Shown here: piece after piece, positions 10,850-20,196 of the stretch
Layout of the letters: every line of letters begins with the position of its first letter
How positions within the stretch are numbered: the first letter of the stretch is position 1
Source: Phoronis australis
Taxonomy: Eukaryota; Phoronida; Phoronidae
Direction: 5' to 3'
Length of the DNA: 25,392 nt
Assembly (NCBI GenBank): GCA_002633005.1
Contig: NMRA01001229.1
Coordinates: 7,399-32,790, forward strand
Program-made: the position numbers and the translations under genes
The notes under the pieces: model-generated
The model's database searches: none
Seen by the model: the letters and a program-made list of their open reading frames with translations, nothing else
Told to the model about the DNA's origin: nothing

Positions 10850-11847
10850 GTGTTGCCTACGATACCGTAAGCTATTGTATCAAGACTACGCCCCACTATA
10901 CAGTCACTTACTGTGCGTAGGCGCTACGTTAAGATGTAAAAAGACGTTTGGCTGAGCATGCACCCTACTATAACGTAACAGGCCGTGTGTAGGCGCTATG
11001 TTTAAATGCCAAAAGGGTGGTTGGCTGCGTCAGCGTGCGCCTATGCCCCACGGAAGGCTATATGACGCTGTACAACAGCATATTCAGAATCACTTTCAAA
11101 AAAGTCGTAACCAAATACTTCAAGTTTTTAATGGCTCAGGTAATTTATTTAACAAAGACACACGTTGATTGTGTGAGGAGTTTAAGCCAAAAGTAGTGGA
11201 ACGAGACTTGGAGAGAGATTACGTTTTCCCAAAATATTATAGACTGACGGTCGAAATTTGAAACATTTAGGGGAAGCTGGGCCTGTATGCTGGACGTGTT
11301 TAAACACTTCTGTAATTATGGGTCTCATTTTAGAAACTACCTATAGATTGAACAACGGTTGCCTTGAACGGCAAAGTTGAATTTCCAGACTGGCGATCAT
11401 GAAACACAAAGTTCAGGGTACGAAGTTGAATCGCTTATATTTTTCTTCCAGTGCCCTAGAAAAATGTCTAATATTGGACAAGTTCGAAACACCGTATCTC
11501 AGAAATAACTGATCGTATTCACACGAAACTTTTAGATACTATATGCTTTTTACAATGTTTTACAAAACTCTGCTAGAAATTGTTTTCAAAATGTTCCACT
11601 TTTGCATAAAAATAGGACTTGTATATTATGAAAAAATCAAAGTTGCCTAAAACGGAAACGAGGCGATAATTTAGAAAACTGAAAGAGCATTTTTCAGATT
11701 TCATGTTCAACATTTTCATCATGTAAATTTGGTCATGTTACTGATCCTGTTGTTTTTGCTATGAATGAACATTTCTTTTGTGACATTTTTTCTAAAAAGC
11801 AAGACCCCATGACCTAACTAGTGGTAGATTGGTATAAAGTTTGAGGA

Positions 11848-11920
11848 GACAGTGTAGCTCAATGGTTTGAGCACAGAATTCCCTTTGGGAAACCCGGTTC
11901 AAATCCTGATTTTACTGGCA
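11848..11920 (+). repeat. tRNA-like (Pol III promoter-like) segment in copy A
   Basis: An A-box-like TAGCTCAATGG at 11855-11865, with a D-stem GCTC/GAGC, and a B-box-like GGTTCAAATCC at 11896-11906. The 30 bp gap between them is normal for tRNA genes. The acceptor and T stems do not pair well and the TTCCC/GGGAA hairpin replaces a normal anticodon arm. It is therefore a tRNA-derived, SINE-like head or a decayed tRNA, not a functional tRNA gene. Confidence 0.6.
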
Positions 11921-12424
11921 AATGCATCATTTAACAAAGATGTCTCCTACTCCTCTGAGTTAGGTGCTACTAGTGAACGTATGCAATGGAGTGAACGAGA
12001 ACTTGATATAATGCGGAAGTGGTTTTGGGACAGTGCTCATATTTTTAATAGGTTTGAATTTAAATATCAAATTTTACATGATTTCCACTTTCAGAAAAAT
12101 GTGCACTTTTTCTGAGATAAAATCTATAGATTTGTAAATATTTTGCTAAGCACACACTATCAGACTTGTCGATAAGGTCGCACATAACTTTAAGTGTCAG
12201 ACAAGTGGACGGTAATTGAAGTGTGATTTCGCGGGCGGGCAGAAACACATGAATCGTTTTATTCGTTTCAGAATAACTGACTACATATATATTTTTTAAT
12301 ATTAAGATAATTGATCAAAACCGATAAAAGACAAATATGGACCTAAGAATCAAAAATGGACATAATGGGTCAGAGTGGATAAAATGGATTAAACTGGACA
12401 AAACTGACACAATGAGTAAAATTT

Positions 12425-12794
12425 GGAAGAGATAAACAGGATTGTAAAATGGAAATAACGGTCACAACAGACATAACGGGTCAGAACATACGTCACATTT
12501 CATTCGTTGAATGCCGGGTTTCCAAAGTAGAATGAAACCACTCAATGGAAACTGAGAACGTAAATTTAGATTTCCAGCCAACAGGTGGCCTTGATGACAA
12601 ATTTCCACAAATCACAAACCGTTAAAAGATCGATTGCCTAGGCTCTTTCCCAATCCAAAGTTTTGTCCTCTCCAGGAGGCGACGGATAGAAGCCAGTTAT
12701 CTCTAACGAAGCTAAGTCATCCCTTTTATCCGCTCTTGCGTGTGTATTCCACAATTTAGGCGCGAGTCGTCCGGTATGTATGAATCGTTAAAAA
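12425..12794 (+). repeat. 370 bp block identical to 15725-16094
   Basis: Line-by-line comparison shows no difference from the end of copy B, whereas the preceding 540 bp differ by about 5%. The block ends exactly one base before the N at 12795. The start of identity is abrupt (ATTTGG against ATCAGG just upstream). Confidence 0.85.
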
Positions 12795-12795
12795 N
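12795..12795. other. Ambiguous base or assembly join
   Basis: A single N between TCGTTAAAAA and AACTCTGAAG. Homology to copy B stops exactly here. The unique sequence on the right does not resemble what follows copy B at 16095. A contig join padded with one N is likely. Confidence 0.7.
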
Positions 12796-13398
12796 AACTC
12801 TGAAGTCGAAGTCCAAGCGGCCACAGTCTCAGCGATGTGTGGAAAATCACCAATTTACCTTCAATTCAGACCCCTTTTCACTCACATTTTATGCAAGTAC
12901 AACCGTGCAGGGGTACATGACTGGCCCCAGTTAGATTCCCGGTTCGGAAATTGATCTGAGTCGGCATTTACAACAGTTGTTCAGTAACATTTACAATTTG
13001 ATTCAGAAACGCCTAAATCATAAATCGCGAGCCACCATGTTTACAAAAGCGCCGTCTACCGAGCAAAAGGATAGAAGTGAACTACTTTCGCGCAGGCTAA
13101 TGTACTCCATATGAGTAAGATAATACACACCGTGTTGACTTACGTAGTAAATGACCCTCGCTGGTTCCGTGCGTGTAGAGAACACGCAGGTAGCACGCGC
13201 TTCATTACTGTTTGATGTAACCTCGGCAGTCATTGGTTATCTTCAACAATGAAAGAAAATGGCGGACCAGGAACGATTATCACCCTCGTACATACATGTG
13301 GCATAACTGTAACTATTTCGTTTTTACAGCCGAGGCTGAAGAATACAATGGTAAAGGGTCTTAAGGGTACGGACATTATAGGTGGTGCTGTGTCAGAG
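12796..13398. other. Unique spacer between the duplicated copies
   Basis: About 600 bp not found elsewhere in the window, apart from 13290-13340, which resembles 4341-4390. Frames on both strands stay open for 60-70 codons (13018-13443), with no recognised motif. No gene is called. Confidence 0.4.
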
Positions 13399-14129
13399 GG
13401 TAACACTGCTGTCGCCAGCATAGCAGTGCATCCATACCGTTAGGCAATGACATCGCCCTGAATGCCACAGCCGCAGGCATACCGGGACGATAGTACATCC
13501 CCACAAAAAGTTATTCATTTCAAAATACAGCAAATAAAATCAAGTGAACCATACATATAGGAACATGGAGTTATAATTAACACATACCATGACTCTAGAT
13601 ACAATTTAGACAGCAAAACTTGGTCAAATCAATGAAAATCTGTCGCGGTTTACTTAAGTTTCTCTTACCGGGTGCCATTTTAAGGAAGTTACGTGAAATC
13701 ACGCAGGTTGACGAATAAAAAGTACAAAGAACACAAATCTTACAAATTTCAACTGATACCTTCTCAAGCTATTTTGCTAGTGTCACGCGCTAGTGTCGCG
13801 CGCTTCGTTCAGTCTCGCGCTAGCCTTTGTCTAACTCACGTGACTCAGCAAGGTTATCGCGCTCGTGGTGAAAAAGTTAACAGAAACCAAAGAAGTGGAA
13901 TTGGAATTTTTCGCCAAAGTCACCCTAATTCTCACAACTAAACTTCACAGAAGATATGTATAGAAGTAGAAAGGACCAGTGAAGAAAGTAAGCGCTTTTT
14001 TAAGTGATAATTTTAAGCGTGAAATGTATTTTTGACGAGGTGAAAACTCAATATCGGTGACCGGATTTGGGTTACTGCCCGTTTAAAAGGCTTGTAACGA
14101 AATGCGTACAGAAAGCGAATGGAAGTACT

Positions 14130-14160
14130 GTAGCCCCTAAATGGCCAACCGAGGGGCTAC
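14130..14160. other. Stem-loop in copy B
   Basis: The same perfect 9 bp arms (GTAGCCCCT and AGGGGCTAC) and 13 nt loop as in copy A, with no change. The following two-block repeat is also kept. Confidence 0.6.
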
Positions 14161-15146
14161 GTGTTGCCTACGATACCGTAAGCTATTGTATCAAGACTAC
14201 GCCCCACTATACAGTCACTTACTGTGCGTAGGCGCTACGTTAAGATGTAAAAAGACGATTGGCTGAGCATACGCCCTACTATAGCGTAACATGCCGTGCG
14301 TAGGCGCTATGTTTAAATGCCAAAAGGGTGGTTGGCTGCGTCAGCGTGCGCCTATGCCCCACGGAAGGCTATATGACGCTGTACAGCAGCATATTCAGAA
14401 TCACTTTCAAAAAAGTCGTAACCAAATACTTCAAGTTTTTAATGGCTCAGGTAATTTATTTCACAAAGACACACGTTGATTGTGTGGGGAGTTTAAGAGA
14501 AAAAGTAGTGGAACGAGACTTGGAAAGAGATAACATGTTTTCCCAAAATATTACAGACTGACGGTCGAAATTTGAAACATTTAGGGGAAGCTGGGCCTGT
14601 ATGGTGGAAGTGTTTAAACACTTCTATAAGTATGGATCTCATTTTAGAAACTACCTATAGATTGAAAAACGGCAAAGTTGAATTTCCAGACTGGCGATCA
14701 TGAAACACAAAGTTCAGGGTACGATTTTGAATCGCTTATATTTTTCTTCCAGTGCCCTAGAAAAATTCCAATATTGGACAAGTTCGAAACACCGTATCTC
14801 AGAAATAACTGATCGTATTCAAACGAAACTTTTAGTTACTATATGCTTTTTACAATGTTCTGCATAACTCTGCTAGAAATTGTTTTCAAAATGTTCCACT
14901 TTTGCATAAAAATAGGACTTGTATATTATGAAAAAATCAAAGTTGCCTAAAACGGAAACGAGGCGATAATTTAGAAAACTGAAAGAGCATTTTTGAGATT
15001 TCATGTTGAACATTTTTATCATATAAATTTGGTCATGTTACTGATCCTGTTGTTTTTGCTATGAATGAACATTTCTTTTTTACATTTTTTCTAAAAAGCA
15101 AGACCCCGTGATCTAACTAGTTGTAGATTGGTATAAAGTTTGAGGA

Positions 15147-15219
15147 GACAGTGTTGCTCAATGGTTTGAGCACAGAATTCCCTTTGGGAGACCCGGTTCA
15201 AATCCTGATTTTACTGGCA
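15147..15219 (+). repeat. tRNA-like (Pol III promoter-like) segment in copy B
   Basis: A-box-like TTGCTCAATGG at 15154-15164 (one change from copy A, at a conserved A-box position) and an unchanged B-box-like GGTTCAAATCC at 15195-15205. The A-box change may weaken promoter function here relative to copy A. Confidence 0.55.
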
Positions 15220-16177
15220 AATGCATCATTTAACAAAGATGTCTCCTACTCCTCTGAGTTAGGTGCTACTAGTGAACGTATGCAAGGGAGTGAAGGAGAA
15301 CTTGATGTAATGCGGAAGTGGTTTTGGGACTGTGCTCATATTTTTAATAGGTTTGAATTTAAATATCAAATTTTACATGATTTCCACTTTCAGAAAAATG
15401 TTCAGTTTTGCTGAGTTAAAATCTATTGATTTGTAAATATTTTGCTGAGAACACACTATCAGACTTGTCGATAAGGCCAAACATAACTTAAAGTGTCAGA
15501 CAAGTGGGCGGTAATTGAAGTGTGATTTCGCAGGCGGGCAGAAACACATGAATCGTTTTATTCATTTCAGAATAACTGACTACATATATATTTTTTTAAT
15601 ATTAAGATAATTGATCAAAACCGATAAAAGACGAACATGGACCTAAGAATCAAAAATGGACATAATTGATCAGAGTGGATAAAATGGAGTGAACTGGACA
15701 AAACTGACATAATGAGTAAAATCAGGAAGAGATAAACAGGATTGTAAAATGGAAATAACGGTCACAACAGACATAACGGGTCAGAACATACGTCACATTT
15801 CATTCGTTGAATGCCGGGTTTCCAAAGTAGAATGAAACCACTCAATGGAAACTGAGAACGTAAATTTAGATTTCCAGCCAACAGGTGGCCTTGATGACAA
15901 ATTTCCACAAATCACAAACCGTTAAAAGATCGATTGCCTAGGCTCTTTCCCAATCCAAAGTTTTGTCCTCTCCAGGAGGCGACGGATAGAAGCCAGTTAT
16001 CTCTAACGAAGCTAAGTCATCCCTTTTATCCGCTCTTGCGTGTGTATTCCACAATTTAGGCGCGAGTCGTCCGGTATGTATGAATCGTTAAAAATATATT
16101 GCGAGTTGTACCGTCGCATTTAATCCAGTGAGTGTTATTCACATATGTTGGCGCTTACTCCAGTACTGACAGAGTTG

Positions 16178-16199
16178 AAGTAACATTTCCTTTGCACAG
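16178..16199 (+). other. Probable 3' splice site before the sulfotransferase ATG
   Basis: A branch-like TTGAAGTAACAT is followed by TTTCCTTTGCACAG, with the AG at 16198-16199 and the ATG starting two bases later. This fits a 5' UTR intron whose second exon begins just before the start codon. The upstream exon was not found, so this is inference from consensus only. Confidence 0.5.
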
Positions 16200-16200
16200 A

Positions 16201-17649
16201 ATGGGGCTAAACAGGTGGATCCGTGGAATCTATTTCCGAAACTTTACATTCATTCTTGGTTGTGGCATCCTTGTATACTTCATACTTAACCCAAATCCAC
16301 TAGATATTAAAGCAACGGCACTACTGAAAAGAACCATGCGCGTGGGCTATGACAGCAAGCAGACGCCAGCACCAAATCAACAAACAACAACGACGAAACA
16401 AGCTATTCCTCATAATTCTGTGGCTAACTTATATTTAGGATGCTGGTCCAGACAGCTTGAAAAAGAAACATACGTGAAGAACGTGGCAGAATGTATTAAG
16501 TATTGTCAATCAAAAAAGCGTCCATACGCTGGAATACGCTCTGCTACGTTTTGTAGGTGCTGCAAAACCCTGGGCGATGTACCTGAGCCGCGTTCCTGCA
16601 CGAGTGATTGTTTCGACGATCCCCGTGGACGGTGCGGTGGCCCCGCAACTTTGAGCATGTATGCCACTGGCGAAAGCTACTCCAAGCTATCTGCTCAAGC
16701 CCGAAAGGTTCTAGTTCTAAGTTATTGGAGGAGTGGAACGACGTTCGTCTCCAAGATCTATGGAATGCACCCGTACTCCATATATATCTTCGAGCCTTAT
16801 TGGAACCTAGAACTTCGCCCGAATACTAATCCATCAATAATCAAAGATCTACTGACCTGTAACTTATCCGTCTTGCCACCAGTAGTACTCGTGAATCAGT
16901 GGAAGTGGGCAAGACGATATGATGCGCAAAAGTCTCTAATGCCGTTTTACAAGTGTATGAACACCAAGCCGTATATTCGCTGTGTCAGTCTTGTCAAAAT
17001 TGCTTGTGAAAAAGCGACATTGCGTGTGGTGAAAGTTATTCGAGTAGCAATGCGCGACGCCGTAAAAATATTGAAAGACCTCCCCGATATGAAGATAGTC
17101 CATGTTGTTAGAGACCCGCGAGGTACTCACGAATCCAGGAAACCAATTGATAAAGAGTACCAGAACCTGAACACCTCAAATCTATGTAAAGATATCGTCG
17201 ATGATTACGAATCTTCAGCAAATTTATCGAAGAACGTTATAATGAGATTGAACTACGAAACTGCTGCAGAGCAACCGGTTGCAACTGCTATTAATTTGTA
17301 CAAATTTATAAATTTTACACTGCACAAAAATGCTCTATCGTGGGTGGAACGTTCTACGGGAATTAAGCTCAATTGTGAGAAAGAGGACAAGTCAAAAAAA
17401 CAAACATATAAAAAAAAATCATTTCAAGACTCGCTGTGCAGTTTTGTGCCCAGCAGGTACTGGACGAACAGGAAGAACGCCTCAGAATCTGCGTACTTGT
17501 GGAAGAAAACTATTCATTTTGACACAGTCAAGTTTATCGACTCCGAATGTAGGGAAACGTACGCCAGATTTGGTTACCTGCCTATAAACACAGCCATGGA
17601 ATTACGAGACTCACTCATACGACACAGGATTATTAATGCCACTAACTAA
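16201..17649 (+). CDS. WSC-domain carbohydrate sulfotransferase, type II membrane protein
   Basis: 482 residues in one uninterrupted exon. The start is the first ATG in frame: the frame stays open 69 bp upstream but has only a GTG there. The ATG has A at -3 and G at +4. A short basic cytosolic tail precedes a membrane anchor at about residues 13-29, giving type II Golgi topology. After a Thr/Gln-rich stem, a WSC domain spans about 76-156 (YLGCWS start; Cys 81, 98, 102, 118, 120/121, 133, 137, 145; CGG near the end). The sulfotransferase domain covers about 168-460. It has a 5'-phosphosulfate loop, SYWRSGTTF (174-182), and a 3'-phosphate motif, IVHVVRDPRGTHES (299-312). Possible N-glycosylation sites are Asn 221, 324, 341, 371, 426 and 479. 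The family transfers sulfate from PAPS to sugars. The domain looks nearest to Gal/GlcNAc 6-O-sulfotransferases (CHST1/3-like), but acceptor and position are unproven. A WSCD1/2-type protein is the alternative. No truncation is seen. Confidence 0.9.
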   Translation: MGLNRWIRGIYFRNFTFILGCGILVYFILNPNPLDIKATALLKRTMRVGYDSKQTPAPNQQTTTTKQAIPHNSVANLYLGCWSRQLEKETYVKNVAECIKYCQSKKRPYAGIRSATFCRCCKTLGDVPEPRSCTSDCFDDPRGRCGGPATLSMYATGESYSKLSAQARKVLVLSYWRSGTTFVSKIYGMHPYSIYIFEPYWNLELRPNTNPSIIKDLLTCNLSVLPPVVLVNQWKWARRYDAQKSLMPFYKCMNTKPYIRCVSLVKIACEKATLRVVKVIRVAMRDAVKILKDLPDMKIVHVVRDPRGTHESRKPIDKEYQNLNTSNLCKDIVDDYESSANLSKNVIMRLNYETAAEQPVATAINLYKFINFTLHKNALSWVERSTGIKLNCEKEDKSKKQTYKKKSFQDSLCSFVPSRYWTNRKNASESAYLWKKTIHFDTVKFIDSECRETYARFGYLPINTAMELRDSLIRHRIINATN

Positions 17650-17747
17650 AACTAGTACTAAACTTCGTCAAATGAAACTCAAAGGCTCAACAGATATGTC
17701 AACGTGAGGCCAGATCTTCTCAAATGAAACTGGAGTTTGAGTTTTGA

Positions 17748-17753
17748 AATAAA
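17748..17753 (+). promoter_or_regulatory. Polyadenylation signal of the sulfotransferase gene
   Basis: A canonical AATAAA lies 98 bp after the stop codon, consistent with a short 3' UTR. No other AATAAA lies between the stop and this site. Confidence 0.6.
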
Positions 17754-18075
17754 TTAGTCAATCAATGATATGTTGCTTTGACTGGACCCTTCATCGTACG
17801 TAAGTTTATTTTTACCGTTAGGCGACTTACCGATGGACAAAAACATCAAAAAGTTCACGTTCTTAGTGACCATACAATCCAGTGTTGCGTGGTCTTAACA
17901 CAGTTGCAGGCTACTTTTTACTCAAGCTGCAACACAGTTTAAAATGTCAACTTGTCCAAAACACGCTAATAATTGGCAACCCAATGCGCAGACCCGTAGC
18001 CAGCATTGCTCGGGGGGTGNGCAGCTCAAATTCGGATGTAATGTGGCCCAGAATGTATCGCTGGCCGTACGGGTG
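17754..18075. other. Non-coding sequence with a second N
   Basis: No gene. An N at 18020 interrupts a G-run (GCTCGGGGGGTG, N, GCAGC). The preceding CCGTAGCCAGCATTGCTCGG resembles G-rich ends of DNA transposons, but no partner terminus was found. The short frames crossing the N are not credible. Confidence 0.4.
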
Positions 18076-19014
18076 AAAGTGTCGCGCGTAATTACGGCCG
18101 AAATCATTATATCCAATGAGAAATTGGTTTGTTGGTTACGTGAGCTCTGAAACAGTTGTGCGCTGGTTATTCTACAATCACATTTTTCGCTTGTAGTTTT
18201 ACATGTACTTTCGTTAATTTACGCTCGTATTTTTTCACATGTTATGAAGTATTCAGAAAGTAAAATCTCAGGTGCAAAGTATGTAAGTGCAAAAGGTTGA
18301 AAATATCAAAGACTTTTACTTGCTGCCGTAACCATTGGCTTGGTTTTAGTACATCGCCAAAATGTATATCTAGCAGGTTGTCTGACAATGCTTTTATATT
18401 ATTTGTTAAAATAACCATGCTTTTTCATTTATTTAGGCAAAGTTTCGTTCTATTACTCTGAACAATGCGAGCAGGTGACTTATGACATCGCAAAAACATT
18501 GGTTCAAAACGTGTTTAGGGGGTTATGTAGTAGAATTTCTAAATGTTGGTGGTAAATCACTCAGACATTTGAATAACAAACCATTTGCATAACAAAAAAC
18601 AATGTCAACTGCGTTTAATGGCTAGTAGTATCGTGGACTCGTACTTAAATATATTGATTATACTTGCTAAAATTACGAGCGAAAAATACAAGCGAAAAAT
18701 ACGAGCGTAAAACTTCTTTAGACTGCTCACGTGACTTTCAAACCAATTTGTTATTGGATATAGCGATTTCGGTCGTAAAACACGAGCGAAGTCTCGGTCG
18801 TAATTACGCTCGTAATTACGTGTGAAGCATTGCGCTCGTAAAACACGAGCGAATTGATGGTCGTAATCACGAGCATAATCATGGACGAACGATTTCGATC
18901 TTAAAACCCGAGCGAAGTCTCGGCCGAGGTCACGAGCGTAATTATGGGCGAACAATTTCGGTCGTAAAACACGAGCGAAATCTTGATTACGAGCGTGATT
19001 ACGCGCGACACTTT
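18076..19014. mobile_element. Foldback (long inverted-repeat) element
   Basis: The ends are AAAGTGTCGCGCGTAATTAC on the left and its near-perfect reverse complement, GTGATTACGCGCGACACTTT, on the right. Complementarity continues inward: the left arm has CCGAAATCATTATATCCAAT, then AATTGGTTTG, then ACGTGAGC, and the right arm has all three in reverse order and complemented (18720-18775). The right arm also carries a 63 bp tandem array. The element is 939 bp, with no transposase and no clear target duplication. Foldback-type non-autonomous transposon is the best reading. Confidence 0.75.
18771..19008. repeat. 63 bp tandem repeat, 3.8 units
   Basis: Units start at 18771, 18834, 18897 and 18960, exactly 63 bp apart. 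Each begins like GGTCGTAAAACACGAGCGAA and continues with GTCGTAAT(T/C)ACG-type strings. Because 63 is a multiple of three, the - strand stays open (18605-18955) and reads as 21-residue repeats with an FARVLR core. This is taken as a side effect of the repeat, not a gene. Confidence 0.8.
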
Positions 19015-19162
19015 TGCCAAATTTTCAAATCAGGCGTGCCCTTAAATGAGTGATTACACATCATCACATACTCGGACGGAAATATTTAGTCGGGGAATAA
19101 CATGACGTAATTGTATATTTGCGTGTCACTTAGATGCTTTCATAGCTGGAGATGGGAACAGC

Positions 19163-20001
19163 CCGCTATTCTGAAGATTCACTACTTCGAAGGTTCACTA
19201 CTCCGAAGGTTCACTCACTCCTAAAATATCTAAAATTTTGGACCCAGGTGTAATTTTTATACTTTTGCAAGCAAAAATAAACTACACTCCGGTTATTAGA
19301 TGCACTCAGTGTTGTACCTATTCCGAAAACAACGCCCGGGTAATAAAACACTTTATTTGGATTACATGCGGATGCGAAATTGCCACATGCCTTAAGAATA
19401 CGGAAAAATGAGTTCGTACTTGCATTTCTAAAAGACAATGAAGTAGGAATACTGATGAATCATCAACCACGATACATTTATCAAATCCATGTCAAGATCT
19501 CATCATTCCACAGCGTGACTGAAAGGTTTAGGGCCGATGCGCCTCAACCTTACCCACCGGAGTCAGGCGCATGGCCTTACAGAAACTAAACGTAGTTAGT
19601 AGGCTACCTTGTCTCTGTCAGTCTTCACAAAGTCAGAGAGTCTCATTCAGTTTGATAAAATTTAAAACCACCGTTGGTCGCTGCAGCCCTCAGGCCTGAC
19701 CCGCTCCCTAGATGTTGTCCCTGCTTCAGAATGAGTCGTTACTTAGATTTGGAGAATCACGATTGGCAGTAATTTGTAAACAATGTAATCAATGTTTTAA
19801 TAACTATTCAACTCTTGCACACCCTTTAAATGGTTACTAAATGGACACAAATATAAAGCTTTATTCATGTCAGTCCCGACTCATTAGCAGACAATCAGAG
19901 TAATGAACTGTCGAAATTCTGGTTTCGGAATTGAGAACATTCGAAGTAAGGAACTTTCGAAGGTAGCGAACCTTCGGAGTAGTGAACCCTTTGGATAGTG
20001 G
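19163..20001. mobile_element. Inverted-repeat element with GTTCACTACTCCGAAG units
   Basis: The left end is CCGCTATTC followed by three 16-17 bp units like CGAAGGTTCACTACTC (19171-19220). The right end carries the same units inverted (19938-20001), finishing in GGATAGTGG. The arms align over about 54 bp with roughly a dozen differences. The interior is AT-rich. Short frames at 19211-19438 and 19380-19589 have no known motif. It is inferred to be a non-autonomous DNA element about 839 bp long. Confidence 0.65.
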
Positions 20002-20196
20002 CACGTAACCTTGGAAACATTCTCAATGAAGTTTGTTCCTCGTATGAAGCCTACGAGACTGTGCACCACTGACACTGATTGACAAGAGAAGACTTTAATC
20101 ATTGACCAAAGATTTTATTAGGTCTAGAGCTACCTTTCCCTTATATTGTAAACATGCTTGTCGGGGATTTCTCAGTGAAAGAAAACACGGTTGTTA

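Larger units (their letters stand above)
10078..12794 (+). repeat. 2.7 kb duplicated unit, copy A
   Basis: Starts at GGTAACACTGCTGTCGCC and aligns collinearly with 13399-16094 over its whole length. In the 540 bp from 11881 to 12420 I count about 26 mismatches and one indel, roughly 5%. From 12425 to 12794 there are none. Copy A has a few small insertions, for example near 10525 and 11355. It contains no credible gene. It carries a tRNA-like segment, a 9 bp stem-loop and a two-unit internal repeat. Its right end coincides with an N, so the true end is unknown. The 5' flanks of the two copies do not match, which suggests a repeat element or dispersed duplication rather than a simple tandem array. 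Confidence 0.85.
13399..16094 (+). repeat. 2.7 kb duplicated unit, copy B
   Basis: Same content and order as copy A, offset by 3321 bp at the start and 3300 bp at the end (net 21 bp shorter). Homology ends at 16094, only 106 bp before the sulfotransferase ATG, so the gene's upstream region lies in or next to this repeat. A degenerate set of GGACA-, ACAATGAG- and GGTCA-type strings around 15650-15790 is shared with copy A. No coding region is credible inside it. Confidence 0.85.

Noticed and set aside
11848-11920. A functional tRNA gene in the 2.7 kb unit
   Set aside because: The A and B boxes are good, but the acceptor and T stems do not pair and there is no normal anticodon arm.
11867-12115. 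An 82-codon + strand frame present in both repeat copies (also 15151-15414)
   Set aside because: It runs through the tRNA-like A/B boxes, and differences between the copies change residues freely, so it is not treated as coding.
10078-16094. Reading the two 2.7 kb copies as long terminal repeats of a retroelement
   Set aside because: The 600 bp between them holds no gag or pol coding sequence, the units lack TG...CA ends, and no target duplication was seen.
16132-16200. A 23-codon upstream extension of the sulfotransferase frame
   Set aside because: It begins with GTG, not ATG, and contains a likely intron 3' end (TTTCCTTTGCACAG). The first in-frame ATG is at 16201 and it has a good start context.
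18605-18955. A 116-codon - strand frame with 21-residue repeats
   Set aside because: The frame stays open because the DNA repeat is exactly 63 bp. It lies in the arm of a foldback element and has no start context or known motif.
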